Assembly: GCA_946965045.2 (NCBI GenBank)
Contig: OX337234.1
Location: 2,542,001-2,606,000, forward strand
Direction of reading: 5' to 3'
Source of the DNA: Epithemia pelagica
Taxonomy: Eukaryota; Bacillariophyta; Bacillariophyceae; Surirellales; Surirellaceae
Length of the DNA stretch: 64,000 bases
This document shows, piece by piece, positions 37,922 through 47,179 of this stretch. Under the pieces are notes generated by a model. It did no database searches. It had not been told where the DNA came from and saw only the letters and a program-made list of their open reading frames with translations. Position 1 is the stretch's first letter. Each line of letters opens with the position of its first letter. The position numbers and the translations under genes were made by a program.

Positions 37922-39623
37922 CTAAGGCACATCAAAATAATCCGTTAGGCTAAGAATCGTTGCGTCCGTATCAAAATAACCGCGAGACAGGACCTTGGCG
38001 AGTTTTGCCGCCACACGAGGCCGAGAATCGGCGGTAGGAGCGCGCTGAGGCCGTTTGTTGTGTGGAAGAGGAGCTGTAACATGGATAGGGGTACCGAACC
38101 AGGCATCCCTTTGCTGTTGAAGACCGTTCCACCGCCAGAAGATGAGGGAGGAGCCCTGGTCCCAGTCCCACCAGGAGGCCGCCAGCAATTGAGAAAGGAC
38201 CGAGCGCCCAGCCACACAAACATCGTAAAGAGAAAAAGTATCACCCCCCCCCCCCCCCCCCCCCCTGGCGCTGTCGCGCCGCTGGTAGAAGCGACAGCCA
38301 CTCATTGCCAAACCGAGACCGCAGATAGTGAAGGAAACTGCGATACAAGGAACGTCGCCACCACCAAAGGCCAAGAAGACGAAAACCAGCGAGAGCCGCA
38401 TCGGTGAGCCAGGGAAAGACGCCCCGAATGCGGCCGTCCCACAAAGCATAAGGTGCCTCCGCGTCATCAGCCTTGGTAGCCTTGGTTGCAATCAAGGAGT
38501 CGTCCAGCCAAGCCGCATGTGGAAGAAAGGCACGAAGCGACGCAAACCAAGTGCCGAGCTGTCCATCTTTCGTAGCAGCGTCCACGGGAGGGGACGGCCG
38601 CGGCCGTTTTGTCATCGGAGGTGAATGGGGAGGAGGACCATCACGCTTTTCACCAGCCCGGTCGAGATGGTGGACATAGACGGGTTCCAAATGAGGAAGT
38701 GCTCCACCCAACACAGCAGCAGGGATCTTGATGGGGATGAAGCGGGCGCCCAAAACATGTGAGTGCCACCAAGCATGAGCCTCGGAAGTCGGCGACAACC
38801 ACAAGGGAAGATCGAAAGCGGCGCCCAACTCAGCAGGAGTGAGACATCGGTGGCCCCAGCCTGTCTTCAAAAATGTCGTAGGAACCAAAACGTGGCGTTT
38901 CAAGTCTCGGACGTAGAGCTGACTGTGCTGCGGATAACAAGGTTGCGACGGACCCACCGCAGAGCAAGAAACCGGCCGAATCGAATGATCAAGGATGGCC
39001 GAAATGGTACGCCGGACCTCCACTTGAAAATGCAATGGTGGAAGATTCTTGCGGCCGACCTGAACTCTTGCCGTGGTAATGCCCCCACAGCGAGTATGAT
39101 TCACGGTGAGCCACTGTACGCACGGAAGCGCAGGTCGAGTCCATCCTGAAGGCAAAAGGAGCAACACAGGCCAATCAGAAGGGATGTGGGGCAAAGTAGT
39201 CCCCAAGTAAGTCGGATCTCCTTCCACCAGGACCAACGAGATCAATCCTCGTCCCAAGATGAAGTTGATGCTAGGGACGAGATGAAGCTTGGGTTCTAAC
39301 TGCTGTGCGACCGCATGCCAGAAAGGGTTGGATCGTCGGGCTTCATAGTCGCTGGCAAGCATGTAGATTCCGCTCCAATCCCCGTTGTTAAGGGCCAAAC
39401 CCCAGTACCAAGAACTCTGTCCCAACAAGAGGCAAGAGACATCAGCACGGAAGGTTTTGACTCCGCGATCCACCATGCGTCGAACCGAACGTTGAAGCGT
39501 AACTTCACAGGGCGGATGAGGTCGAGCCCGAGGTTTCGTTGGACGTGGGGGAAGTTCCGTACTAATCGTAGAAGCCTCACTAAGAGCATCTAAATCAGCC
39601 GTGACAGATGGCGAAATCTCCAT
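37922..39623 (-). pseudogene. broken amino-terminal ORF of the DIRS-like pol
   Basis: From ATG 39623 a 460-residue frame runs into a pure G22 tract (complement of C22 at 38244-38265) and stops soon after. In a different frame directly past the tract, SLYDVCVAGRSVLSQLLAAS and RVAAKLAKVLSRGYFDTDATILSLTDYFDVP continue what is clearly the RT-adjacent sequence and end at the TAG of 37922-37924. Thus a length change in the tract and an amber codon both separate this region from RT. The amino part (MEISPSVTADLDALSEAS...) includes TPAELGAAFDLPLWLSP and a Pro-rich linker and has no protease motif I can name. Confidence 0.75.
38244..38265. repeat. C22 homopolymer
   Basis: 22 consecutive C on the plus strand inside the DIRS pol reading frame; the coding frame changes across it. 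Confidence 0.95.
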
Positions 39624-39647
39624 TCCTAATTTAGATGCTCCGTCCCA

Positions 39648-42099
39648 TCACGAATCGTTGTTGTTGTTGTTATTGCCACCACGACGCTTGTTGGCCTTCT
39701 TTAATTCCGCAACGTCCTTTTTAACGGAATCCACAGTGCTGTTGGCAGTATCCGCTGCTTTCTTCGCCGCTTGACAATCCTTGACCGTCACTTGCATGGT
39801 TTGTTTCATAGAGTCCACCTTGTCCTCCAGAGTTTTGAGCGATTCAAATCCGGAGTTAGTGGACAAGAATCGAATGTACTCGCTTGAAACAGACGGATGA
39901 TTTTTAAATCGTGCCGTTGAGTATTCAGCCATCACGTCATGTGTGCGAAGAACACCATAGAGAACCCAAGCACACTGTCCACTCTGATCCGAGGTCGAAA
40001 TGGACGAATAGACCTGAGCGCGCACTTTGTAAAGGTCCATAAAGAAACGACGAACAACTTGTGTTACCAAACTGAAAGCCTTTCGGGTGGTGAACTTCGA
40101 TTTCATGGTGAGTTCATTCATCGTTTCGTCGAAGTAATTGATCAACTCACGGCAACACCCAATCGAGACTGAGAGCATGGACGTAGCTAAGGCTCGAGCT
40201 TCCGGCTCCCCAGACATGGTGATTGCGATTTGCTCTCCAAACATGGAGTGCATTGTCCCGATCTTGTTTATGATTCGGTCTCGAACCCCAGTTTCCGGGG
40301 ACTCCCAATCTTCGTAGTCTTTCATTGCTGTCAAGAACGACGGATCTCGACCAGTTCCAGGCAAATCCTTATAGAAGATTTGCGGGAACTCTAGCTTCAT
40401 TGCGTAAAGCGCTCTTGCTTCGTTTGTTGTTGCAATTTGCATCTTGTGTTGCTTCTCCATTGTAGTCAACATGGAAAGGACATCACCATGTTCCTGAGCA
40501 GCGCACCATTCCAAGATCAAGGGCAAGTCAAAGAACCAACCGTATGCCCTGGACCCAAACTTCATTGCAACCCAGGCCTTGCAGTCATCCACTGTGGACA
40601 GTCCTAAGTTCCTGAACTTGATTGCCGTTGTATCCATCTTCGTTTTCAAGCGTTGAAAATCAGCCTGACCCTGTTGGAGAACAGCTTTGAGACCTTGTAT
40701 TTCTGCCTCGAGCTTACTGGTTTTGGCTAGCCAATCAATTTGCTGTTGCTGAGTTAGATTGCCAGAATTTCCCATTCCCATCGTAGAAAAAGCGCTATTG
40801 TTTCCCAAGTTCTGCTGAAGAGTCGAAACCGAATGCTCCACAGCAGAAACTCGCCCAATGAGCCCTTGAAGACCCTTCACCAAATTGGAACGAAGAGAGT
40901 CTATCATGGCTTTTGAATCCGAGGTCAAAGTCTGTAATTTGTTTCGAGATTCCAAATGCAAAGTCTTGAAATGAGCCGACGCGCTGTTGACCTGACTATC
41001 CAAATCATTGATCCTCGACTTTACAAAAGATTCTAAAGATCGTAGGGACTCTTGGCTCGATCCTTCCGTAGTTGAGTCACCACCCGTGATTGAATTGGTG
41101 ATGGCTTGAAGGACTCCCCAAATTGTAGGTGCCTGGAAATCTTCACTGATGTTTTCTCTCGGACCAATTTCCATGTGCAGTTTCTCGAGTTGAAGCCCCA
41201 AGGCTTCAACATTATCCACCACTTCTTTCTTCGCTTTAGCTTGGTCAGTGGAGATGGCGCGAATCAGTTCCCCAGCCTCCATCATAGAGTCTTCGATTTC
41301 TCGGAGCACCATTGGAATCATTATGGGATCTTCTCGGATTTTCGATGTTACTTCTTGAAGATTCCCACCCAAGATTTTTCGATGAGGAGAGAAGTTCTCA
41401 ACCACGAAGGATGGGTTCGAAGCAGTAAAACGTTTGGACACGGTGTACGGAGTAGCCGCATCGGTAATCTTGGTAACACGTGCTTCGGACTCTTCAAGAT
41501 CTTCATTTGAATCACCATCTTGCTTGATCGATGCGAAGCGTTTGATGGCCAATGATTTCTTCATCCAGTCGTCCACTGTATGCTTTTCTTGGAGAAGCTT
41601 GTTCTTGATCTCGGACGGAATGGAGTCAAGAGGGATAGCTGGAGAGCAGAATGCGGATGCAGAGTTTTTCATGATGAAACCTCCGCTGGTCTGGGTCAAG
41701 TCAAAAGGAGGCAAACCTGTTCCATGGTCCCCGGCTTTAGTGCACTTGGGGTCGATGCAAAAGGTGTTGCCTCCACGCTTGATGCCCAAACAGAGGAGCT
41801 TTTCCTGTGCTACTTCTTCTGAAAGAAAGGTAATGCCGAACTTACTTGTAGAAGAAAAGTCACCCGTGATGCCCGAAGGGTCCGCCATGGTCTTCGTAGG
41901 AGTAGCTGCCGATAGATCCGTAGTGGTAGAAGTAGGGAGAAAGGAAATTTGACCACTAGCCCCCCCCCCCCCCCTGAGCCCCGGCTCGAGCCGGGGCCCC
42001 GGCCATGCCCGGAGTGGCAATGGACGCAGAAGCAACCAGAGAGGAGAGGAGAGAATCTTCGTCCTCGGGAGGAGGAGCGTGAGACGGAGCGAAAGACAT
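39648..42099 (-). CDS. gag-like coiled-coil ORF of the DIRS-like element
   Basis: From the internal ATG at 41888 an intact 746-residue frame runs to 39648. From the upstream ATG 42099 the peptide MSFAPSHAPPPEDEDS... leads into a G15 tract (complement of C15 at 41960-41974) and only connects to the main frame if the tract length differs, so the native start is unresolved. The protein has a Cys/His cluster near the amino end (LCLGIKRGGNTFCIDPKC), long predicted coiled coils (QLEKLHMEIG, KLEAEIQGLKAVLQQGQADF, LEDKVDSMKQTMQV) and an Asn-rich tail. Position upstream of RT and coiled-coil content suggest a Gag-type structural protein. Confidence 0.7.
41960..41974. repeat. C15 homopolymer
   Basis: 15 consecutive C on the plus strand at the 5' part of the gag-like ORF, where two candidate frames meet. 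Confidence 0.95.
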
Positions 42100-43451
42100 G
42101 GTAGACGACGAAAACGGAACGGAACGGGAGAAGGAAAAGCCCAAGTTACTCTTGTGAGGTGGTGGAACGCTGCCAAAGGAGATCAGACCTTTGCCAAACG
42201 AACGCTGAACCTGAGAAGAGTGAGCTCAGTGCGTTGTGGATTATAGTACGACTTTGGCTGCGATGACCCAATCGCCAGCCTAGCCTCATTGGATGGGATG
42301 GATGCATTGGAAGCCAAACCATCATTGTTGAAATGTTTCGCTTAACAAGCGAGATCAGTTGTCGGCAAGCCTCGGGTAGAATAGCTCTTTCACTCGTCAT
42401 TTGCCGTTCTCACATATCTTGTTGTTGTCGGCATGTGCAGATGTTTTCCAGTGAACGATCTTCCGAGTGAAGATACTGAAGCGTGACATCTCCCTGTGAC
42501 ATGTCTGTCGCTGGCCTGCCTCATGCCCTGCGTCGTTTCATATCAACACTTTGTTACATGGGGCAAGGAGGGCGTGGTCTTGGTCATGCTCTTGGTCCCC
42601 TTTTAACTTGGCTGTACATCGAGGTACTTCACAGCTCTGACGTCCAGACGTGGGACTGGCAGGGTGGGTTTCACAAAACCGTCCCCACTCCGTTGGGAAT
42701 CCCAGCGAGCCTGGCGACAGCATGCTTTGCAGCGGATAACTGATCTTGGAACTAATTCTACGAATACAATGGGGGAAAGTCACAATTCAAAGTAACGCCG
42801 ACTGTGCGATCAATCATCATCGACGGTGCCACTAAAGCCGTATTGCCCGTTGATGAGTGATGATCAGCGCACTTCAGATGCTTCCAGGTCGTTGACACTT
42901 GACACCCGCGATTCTTTGGTCCACAATGCATGATTACACATAGGTCGTCAGAGCATTGCTATGACGGAGCACACATGCCCTATTGCTGGACCTGGCGGAT
43001 TACTTGTTGCTGATGCAGTTTCAATCGCTATCGAACTGGATGTGGTTGCTGCAATGACTTGAAGAAATTGCATCATCGAGCCTTGGGCACCTAATGGCCA
43101 GCGCATCATGGTCTACTCTCTGTTAAGTACATCCGTGGATCGAAAGGACGGCCTTTTATTTTATGGACTGTCTGGACCAGGGAATACATTTGTATGAAAC
43201 AGGAGAAGTGAAGCTAGGCGGCATCCTACTCCAAGTCGTCATGGTTGCGACCATGATCCAGTGTTTGATGAAGGTGATGAGAGATTAGTTTTTTCTCTTA
43301 TCACTGGAGCGTCTTTGTCCCACAACTCATTCTGCTGCAAGTTGAAATGTACAAATAATACAATTGATCCTTGCTCAAGAGAGTCTGCAGAAGATTGTCA
43401 AGTCGACGATCAAAATCGGATGGTGGTTGTCACTTTGGTGGTTGTTCGAGG
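42100..43451. other. non-coding stretch beyond the DIRS-like element
   Basis: No supported gene. The 5' non-coding region and terminal repeat of the DIRS element should begin here. Short frames around 42483-42743 are not recognisable. Confidence 0.4.
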
Positions 43452-44056
43452 TAAGGGCTGGGTAAGCCGATCCATGTTCGGCTAAGTAGGCTCAGTACAT
43501 TAAGCTACGTAGTACCATTTTCATCGCTGTAACAAGTGGGGCGAATGGTCACAAATCGAAAACTTGCTGCCACGAGAAACAATGCAATCCGGAAACCATC
43601 ACTCGACAATGGTCGAAGAAATCACCCCCATGGCAATAACTTCATGGATAATTGAGCCTAACTGAATCACTTTTAGAATAATACTCTTGAATACTAGAGC
43701 AACTATGGTTTCAATTTGATTCAGTCACCGTTGAGAAATGAATGAGTTAGGAAGGTTTTTGGATTACATCACCACAGAAAAATGAGTATACCTTTTGATC
43801 CAACGCGACAAATCTTCTGTAGCTGCAGAACACAGTAATACTAGCAAACTCAAACAACTTACAGTAGTAGGATGTTAATCGGTAAATGCATGCGACATCA
43901 ACGGATCTCGCCGTCATCGTGGAGTGTTTTTGCATTTTTTCGGACTTCCCACCATTTCAGGTAATACGTGTACTATGGGATTTTATGTACGATACGTAGC
44001 TTTTGTACTGAACCTACTTAGCCGAACATGGATCGGCTTACAATACCCAGCCCTTA
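43452..44056. mobile_element. 605-bp MITE with ~60-bp inverted repeats and TA borders
   Basis: Left end TAAGGGCTGGGTAAGCCG... is matched by the complement of the right end (TAAGGGCTGGGTATTGTAAG...), sharing GATCCATGTTCGGCTAAGTAGG split by only a few changes and continuing through TCAGTACA and AAGCTACGTA. Bordering TA on both sides is compatible with a TA target duplication as in Tc1/mariner-type MITEs. The interior is non-coding. Confidence 0.82.
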
Positions 44057-44502
44057 GCTATCCGAAGGTCATGGTCACGGGGGACATTTTGGGGGAGAAA
44101 CCACCTCCAAATTGGCATACAGCAAAATGAGAATTGAAAAAATGGGGTACTACCAATTGGATAGTATGAGTATGTACACAGATTTTATCTGGTCGACGGA
44201 TACTTCTGAATTTGGTATAGATGCAAAAAGTACATCTGAAAGTATGAGTATAAGCGAATAGTAGAGTCTTGCGTTCTGGGGTCCAAAGTCCAAACCATCT
44301 CCTCTCTCACTCTAACCCTGCACCACCGGCGCATAGACAGATTACAGATTTCCAAACACCATACTCAACAAAAGAGTCAAGGACCGTTGAAAAGCTGTAG
44401 CACATCCAACCAATTCTCAAAAGGCGCACCTCCCATTAATCAGTCCACGATCGGAAGAGAGAAAAGGTGACAACATCCATATTTCATAAAGGGTTGAGGA
44501 AA

Positions 44503-45264
44503 ATGGTAGATCTGAAACAATCTGCGAACGTGGGAGGCCTGGACCTTGACGATGCGCTGGATGAAATGCTGGGACCCAGTCAACCCCGCGAAACCCCAGT
44601 TTCCAACAACACTGGAAACGTCAGTGCTGCACTGGAGCGGCTCCGAGAAAAGAAATCACGTCTCGCCATGCTCCGTGATCGTTCTAAGCAATGGCAGGAC
44701 AAATACAGCGAACCTCGGAGTCCGGAAGTGAATCCATCGCGGACTGGCACGGATGAAGCAGGAGCTATTCCCACCGTTTCCGTTTCGGGTCATAATGAGA
44801 AGAATGAACTCCCGACACCTTTGGACCATTCGTCAGCATTGACTACTAGACAAGAGGTGAATGGGAGCGTGCCCGCTGTGGAGAAGAAGCCATTGATTAC
44901 TACTACCACTGTCAAGCGAGAGGACGATCGGAGGCGGAAACGTCTGGAACTCAAGGAGAAACTTCGTCAGAAGGAAGCGCAACTTGCAAAACTTCGTAGT
45001 CAAACGATGCTTCGTAAGAGACCACTGGAGAATCAAGAGGCTGGCACGGACAGTGATCAATCACGATTGTCCGAGTCCGCTTCGACGTCTTCGTCGGAAG
45101 GACCACAAAGTGCAAGTGAACGGCCATCCGTCTCGTCATCCTACGATCGACAAAAGCATATTGAACATCTCAAACGAGTGAAAATGATGACTGCCAAGAA
45201 ACGTCAAGATCTGGCTCGATACAGATCGAAATTCGCACGACAAGCGGCAGCGGAAGCCTACTGA
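44503..45264 (+). CDS. hypothetical coiled-coil protein
   Basis: 253 residues from ATG 44503. It begins MVDLKQSANVGGLDLDDALDEML, then a basic helix (ALERLREKKSRLAMLRDRSKQW), a Ser/Thr/Pro-rich linker, a long charged helix (KREDDRRRKRLELKEKLRQK) with heptad spacing of Leu, a Ser-rich stretch, and a final basic helix (QKHIEHLKRVKMMTAKKRQD). No membrane segment, signal peptide or known domain. Composition suggests a scaffold or cytoskeletal/nuclear protein. It is convergent with copy B of the plastid membrane protein, 200 bases away. Confidence 0.7.
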   Translation: MVDLKQSANVGGLDLDDALDEMLGPSQPRETPVSNNTGNVSAALERLREKKSRLAMLRDRSKQWQDKYSEPRSPEVNPSRTGTDEAGAIPTVSVSGHNEKNELPTPLDHSSALTTRQEVNGSVPAVEKKPLITTTTVKREDDRRRKRLELKEKLRQKEAQLAKLRSQTMLRKRPLENQEAGTDSDQSRLSESASTSSSEGPQSASERPSVSSSYDRQKHIEHLKRVKMMTAKKRQDLARYRSKFARQAAAEAY

Positions 45265-45464
45265 GATGGGTGATGAGCGGTCTGTTGTGTAGTGACAATG
45301 GTTGGTGCATGGGCGAATTGGGTGGCGAGTGCATCGGGGGAAGATATGAAGTTTAATAACTAATAGTACATAACCATTTTGGTCCGAATTGTGTTCGAGT
45401 AAACATCTTGTATAGGCGCATTAGCGAAACAAACCGGTTGCGTCTCTTTGGTTGTCCTGTTCCT

Positions 45465-46345
45465 TTACAAGGTTGCCTTTGGTGGCAAAACAGGAACTCC
45501 GGCAAGTGCACCAGCCAAACTCACCATTGCGGCCAACAAGGCGCTCGTTCCTATTAAATTCACTACAATCACTGTGAGTGTAATGGCAACCCCTTTCTTG
45601 ACGTTGCACTTGTTTTGAACCCACAAAACAATTTTATCAAACTGTGGGGCAACCGCCACAGAGGCTGCCAATCGGATGGGACGAACAATGTTGTTGAACA
45701 CATAAAAACCGGCATATACGGCCAAGAACTTTTTCCATTGACCAGGGGCCAGTGGTGACTGACCAGTCTGTGGAACAAAAAACGAATACAACCGGACTCC
45801 AGGATGAGTGCACTGCAAGTCGGAAGCACCGATCCTCCCGTCAGGTAACGTACCTGCTTGGCAAAAATGAACCACGCAATGGACATACAGACACAGTAGC
45901 TCATATTACTGACCCATCCATAGGACAGGACAACTGCCAGACCCATTTTCGCCATGCGTTGGCGGAACGTCAAGCCATCATTCTCTTTGTTGCCTCTAAC
46001 ATATTTCATGGCCCGTTGGAAAATGTTTAGCTTTTCCGTCTCAACGGCATTTGATGTAGAGTTGGCAGCGCTATTTTCCAAGGAATCAGAACTTTCGATG
46101 GTCTCCTCGGTTGGTTGTGGTTCGGTAGTCTCCTCCTCTGTCGATTTTGGTTCGGCATCCTCCGCTTCGGCTGCCCATAGAGAGGGTACTCTGGAGATGG
46201 TGTTGAAGCGAGGGGACGGCAGTGAAGGAAGGAAACTGGAACTTTGGAATCGCACATCTCTACGGACACCCACACTTGCGTGAAACGCCTCAACATGCAA
46301 TTGAAGGCCCCAAAGGCAAGAGACAAGAACAAAAGACTGCGTCAT
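45465..46345 (-). CDS. plastid-targeted FAM210/DUF1279-like membrane protein, copy B
   Basis: Exons 46345..45854 and 45767..45465 on the minus strand, phase-0 intron of 86 bases (donor GTACGT, acceptor TTCCACAG). 264 residues. A signal peptide ends at HVEA-FHAS, an Ala-Phe junction as in the ASAFAP motif of diatom plastid preproteins. An acidic linker follows, then ENDGLTFRQRMAKMG, a membrane segment with VSYGWVSN-like core (LSYGWVSNMSYCVCMSIAWF), and exon 2 with TGQSPLAPGQWKKFLAVYAG, FYVFNNIVRPIRLAASVAVA and two terminal hydrophobic segments ending PVLPPKATL. It is the better-conserved of the two paralogues in the window. Role unknown; plastid envelope or thylakoid localisation is inferred. 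Confidence 0.8.
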
Positions 46346-47179
46346 GGTAGTTCAGCTGACGTCGGAAGTCGGAACGGTGGAGTTTTGGAGAGCGACAAGT
46401 TGAAGATTTGCGTGTGAATGAATCGTCCTCCCCCCCAGTTCTTCAGTCGGCCCTTTTAGGGGGTACCGGAAAGAAAGGGAACGCCAGACGCCCCCGCTTC
46501 TTTGGTTCTTGTGTTTCGATCACAACACCGAAGATCTTTCTCTCCCTCTCGTGTTGCTGTTGGGTTGTTGGTTGTTGTGTCTCTTGTCTCTTGCTGAGCA
46601 CGACTCCGCATTGTTGTCATCGGTTCTGGTGGGTGCTTCTACGTCTGGATTGCATCATTTCCTGCTCATTTCCGGAAGGACACAAATAGATTGTTCCAGG
46701 AGATCGACGCCGTACGATTCCGTTTCACGACGTACCACTGCGATCTTGTTGCGTGACGAAACAAGTTGGACGACTTTGTTCACCCGAAAGAGCGCCGAAA
46801 TCAAGTGACTGAAGAACTCCAAGCCCTGTATCCCTTTGATTCTTTCTCTATTCATACCAAGAGGCTCTCCGTAAAGAGGAAGACACCGTTTGATTCCCCC
46901 CTACACTGCAAGCACATCAGCATCTCACTTGGAGAAGGGAGCAATTCATCACGTTTGGTGTCAAAAGTTGTCGGGTGTCTGTTTTAGAATTGTTTTAAAC
47001 TGAATATACTAGCAGCAGTGACGCCTCTGCCGTTGTTGTGCTCACACATCTTGCATACGAGAAACAACCTGGCAAAACTGCTTGTGTGTTTGTCCATTCT
47101 TTTTCAGTGGTGAGGGGAGCACTTTCAAAAGGTTCCCGAAACAAAACGTTGCGTTCAATTGACATTCCCTTTTCCAAAA
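46346..47179. promoter_or_regulatory. divergent intergenic region, copy B and DWNN gene
   Basis: 834 bases between two divergent starts, so it contains both promoters and 5' UTRs. Pyrimidine-rich stretches (tctctccctctcgtg) lie near 46535. No additional gene supported. Confidence 0.45.

Larger units (their letters stand above)
34366..42099 (-). mobile_element. DIRS-like tyrosine-recombinase retrotransposon (coding extent)
   Basis: Four minus-strand ORFs in DIRS order: coiled-coil gag-like ORF (42099-39648), an RT-preceding ORF (39623-37922, broken), RT/RNase H (37921-35753) and tyrosine recombinase (36027-34366), the last two overlapping by 275 bases in different frames as is usual for DIRS. 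There is no DDE integrase and no LTR. Only the coding extent is given because I could not see the split or inverted terminal repeats. The copy is damaged by a G22 tract and an in-frame amber codon. Confidence 0.82.
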
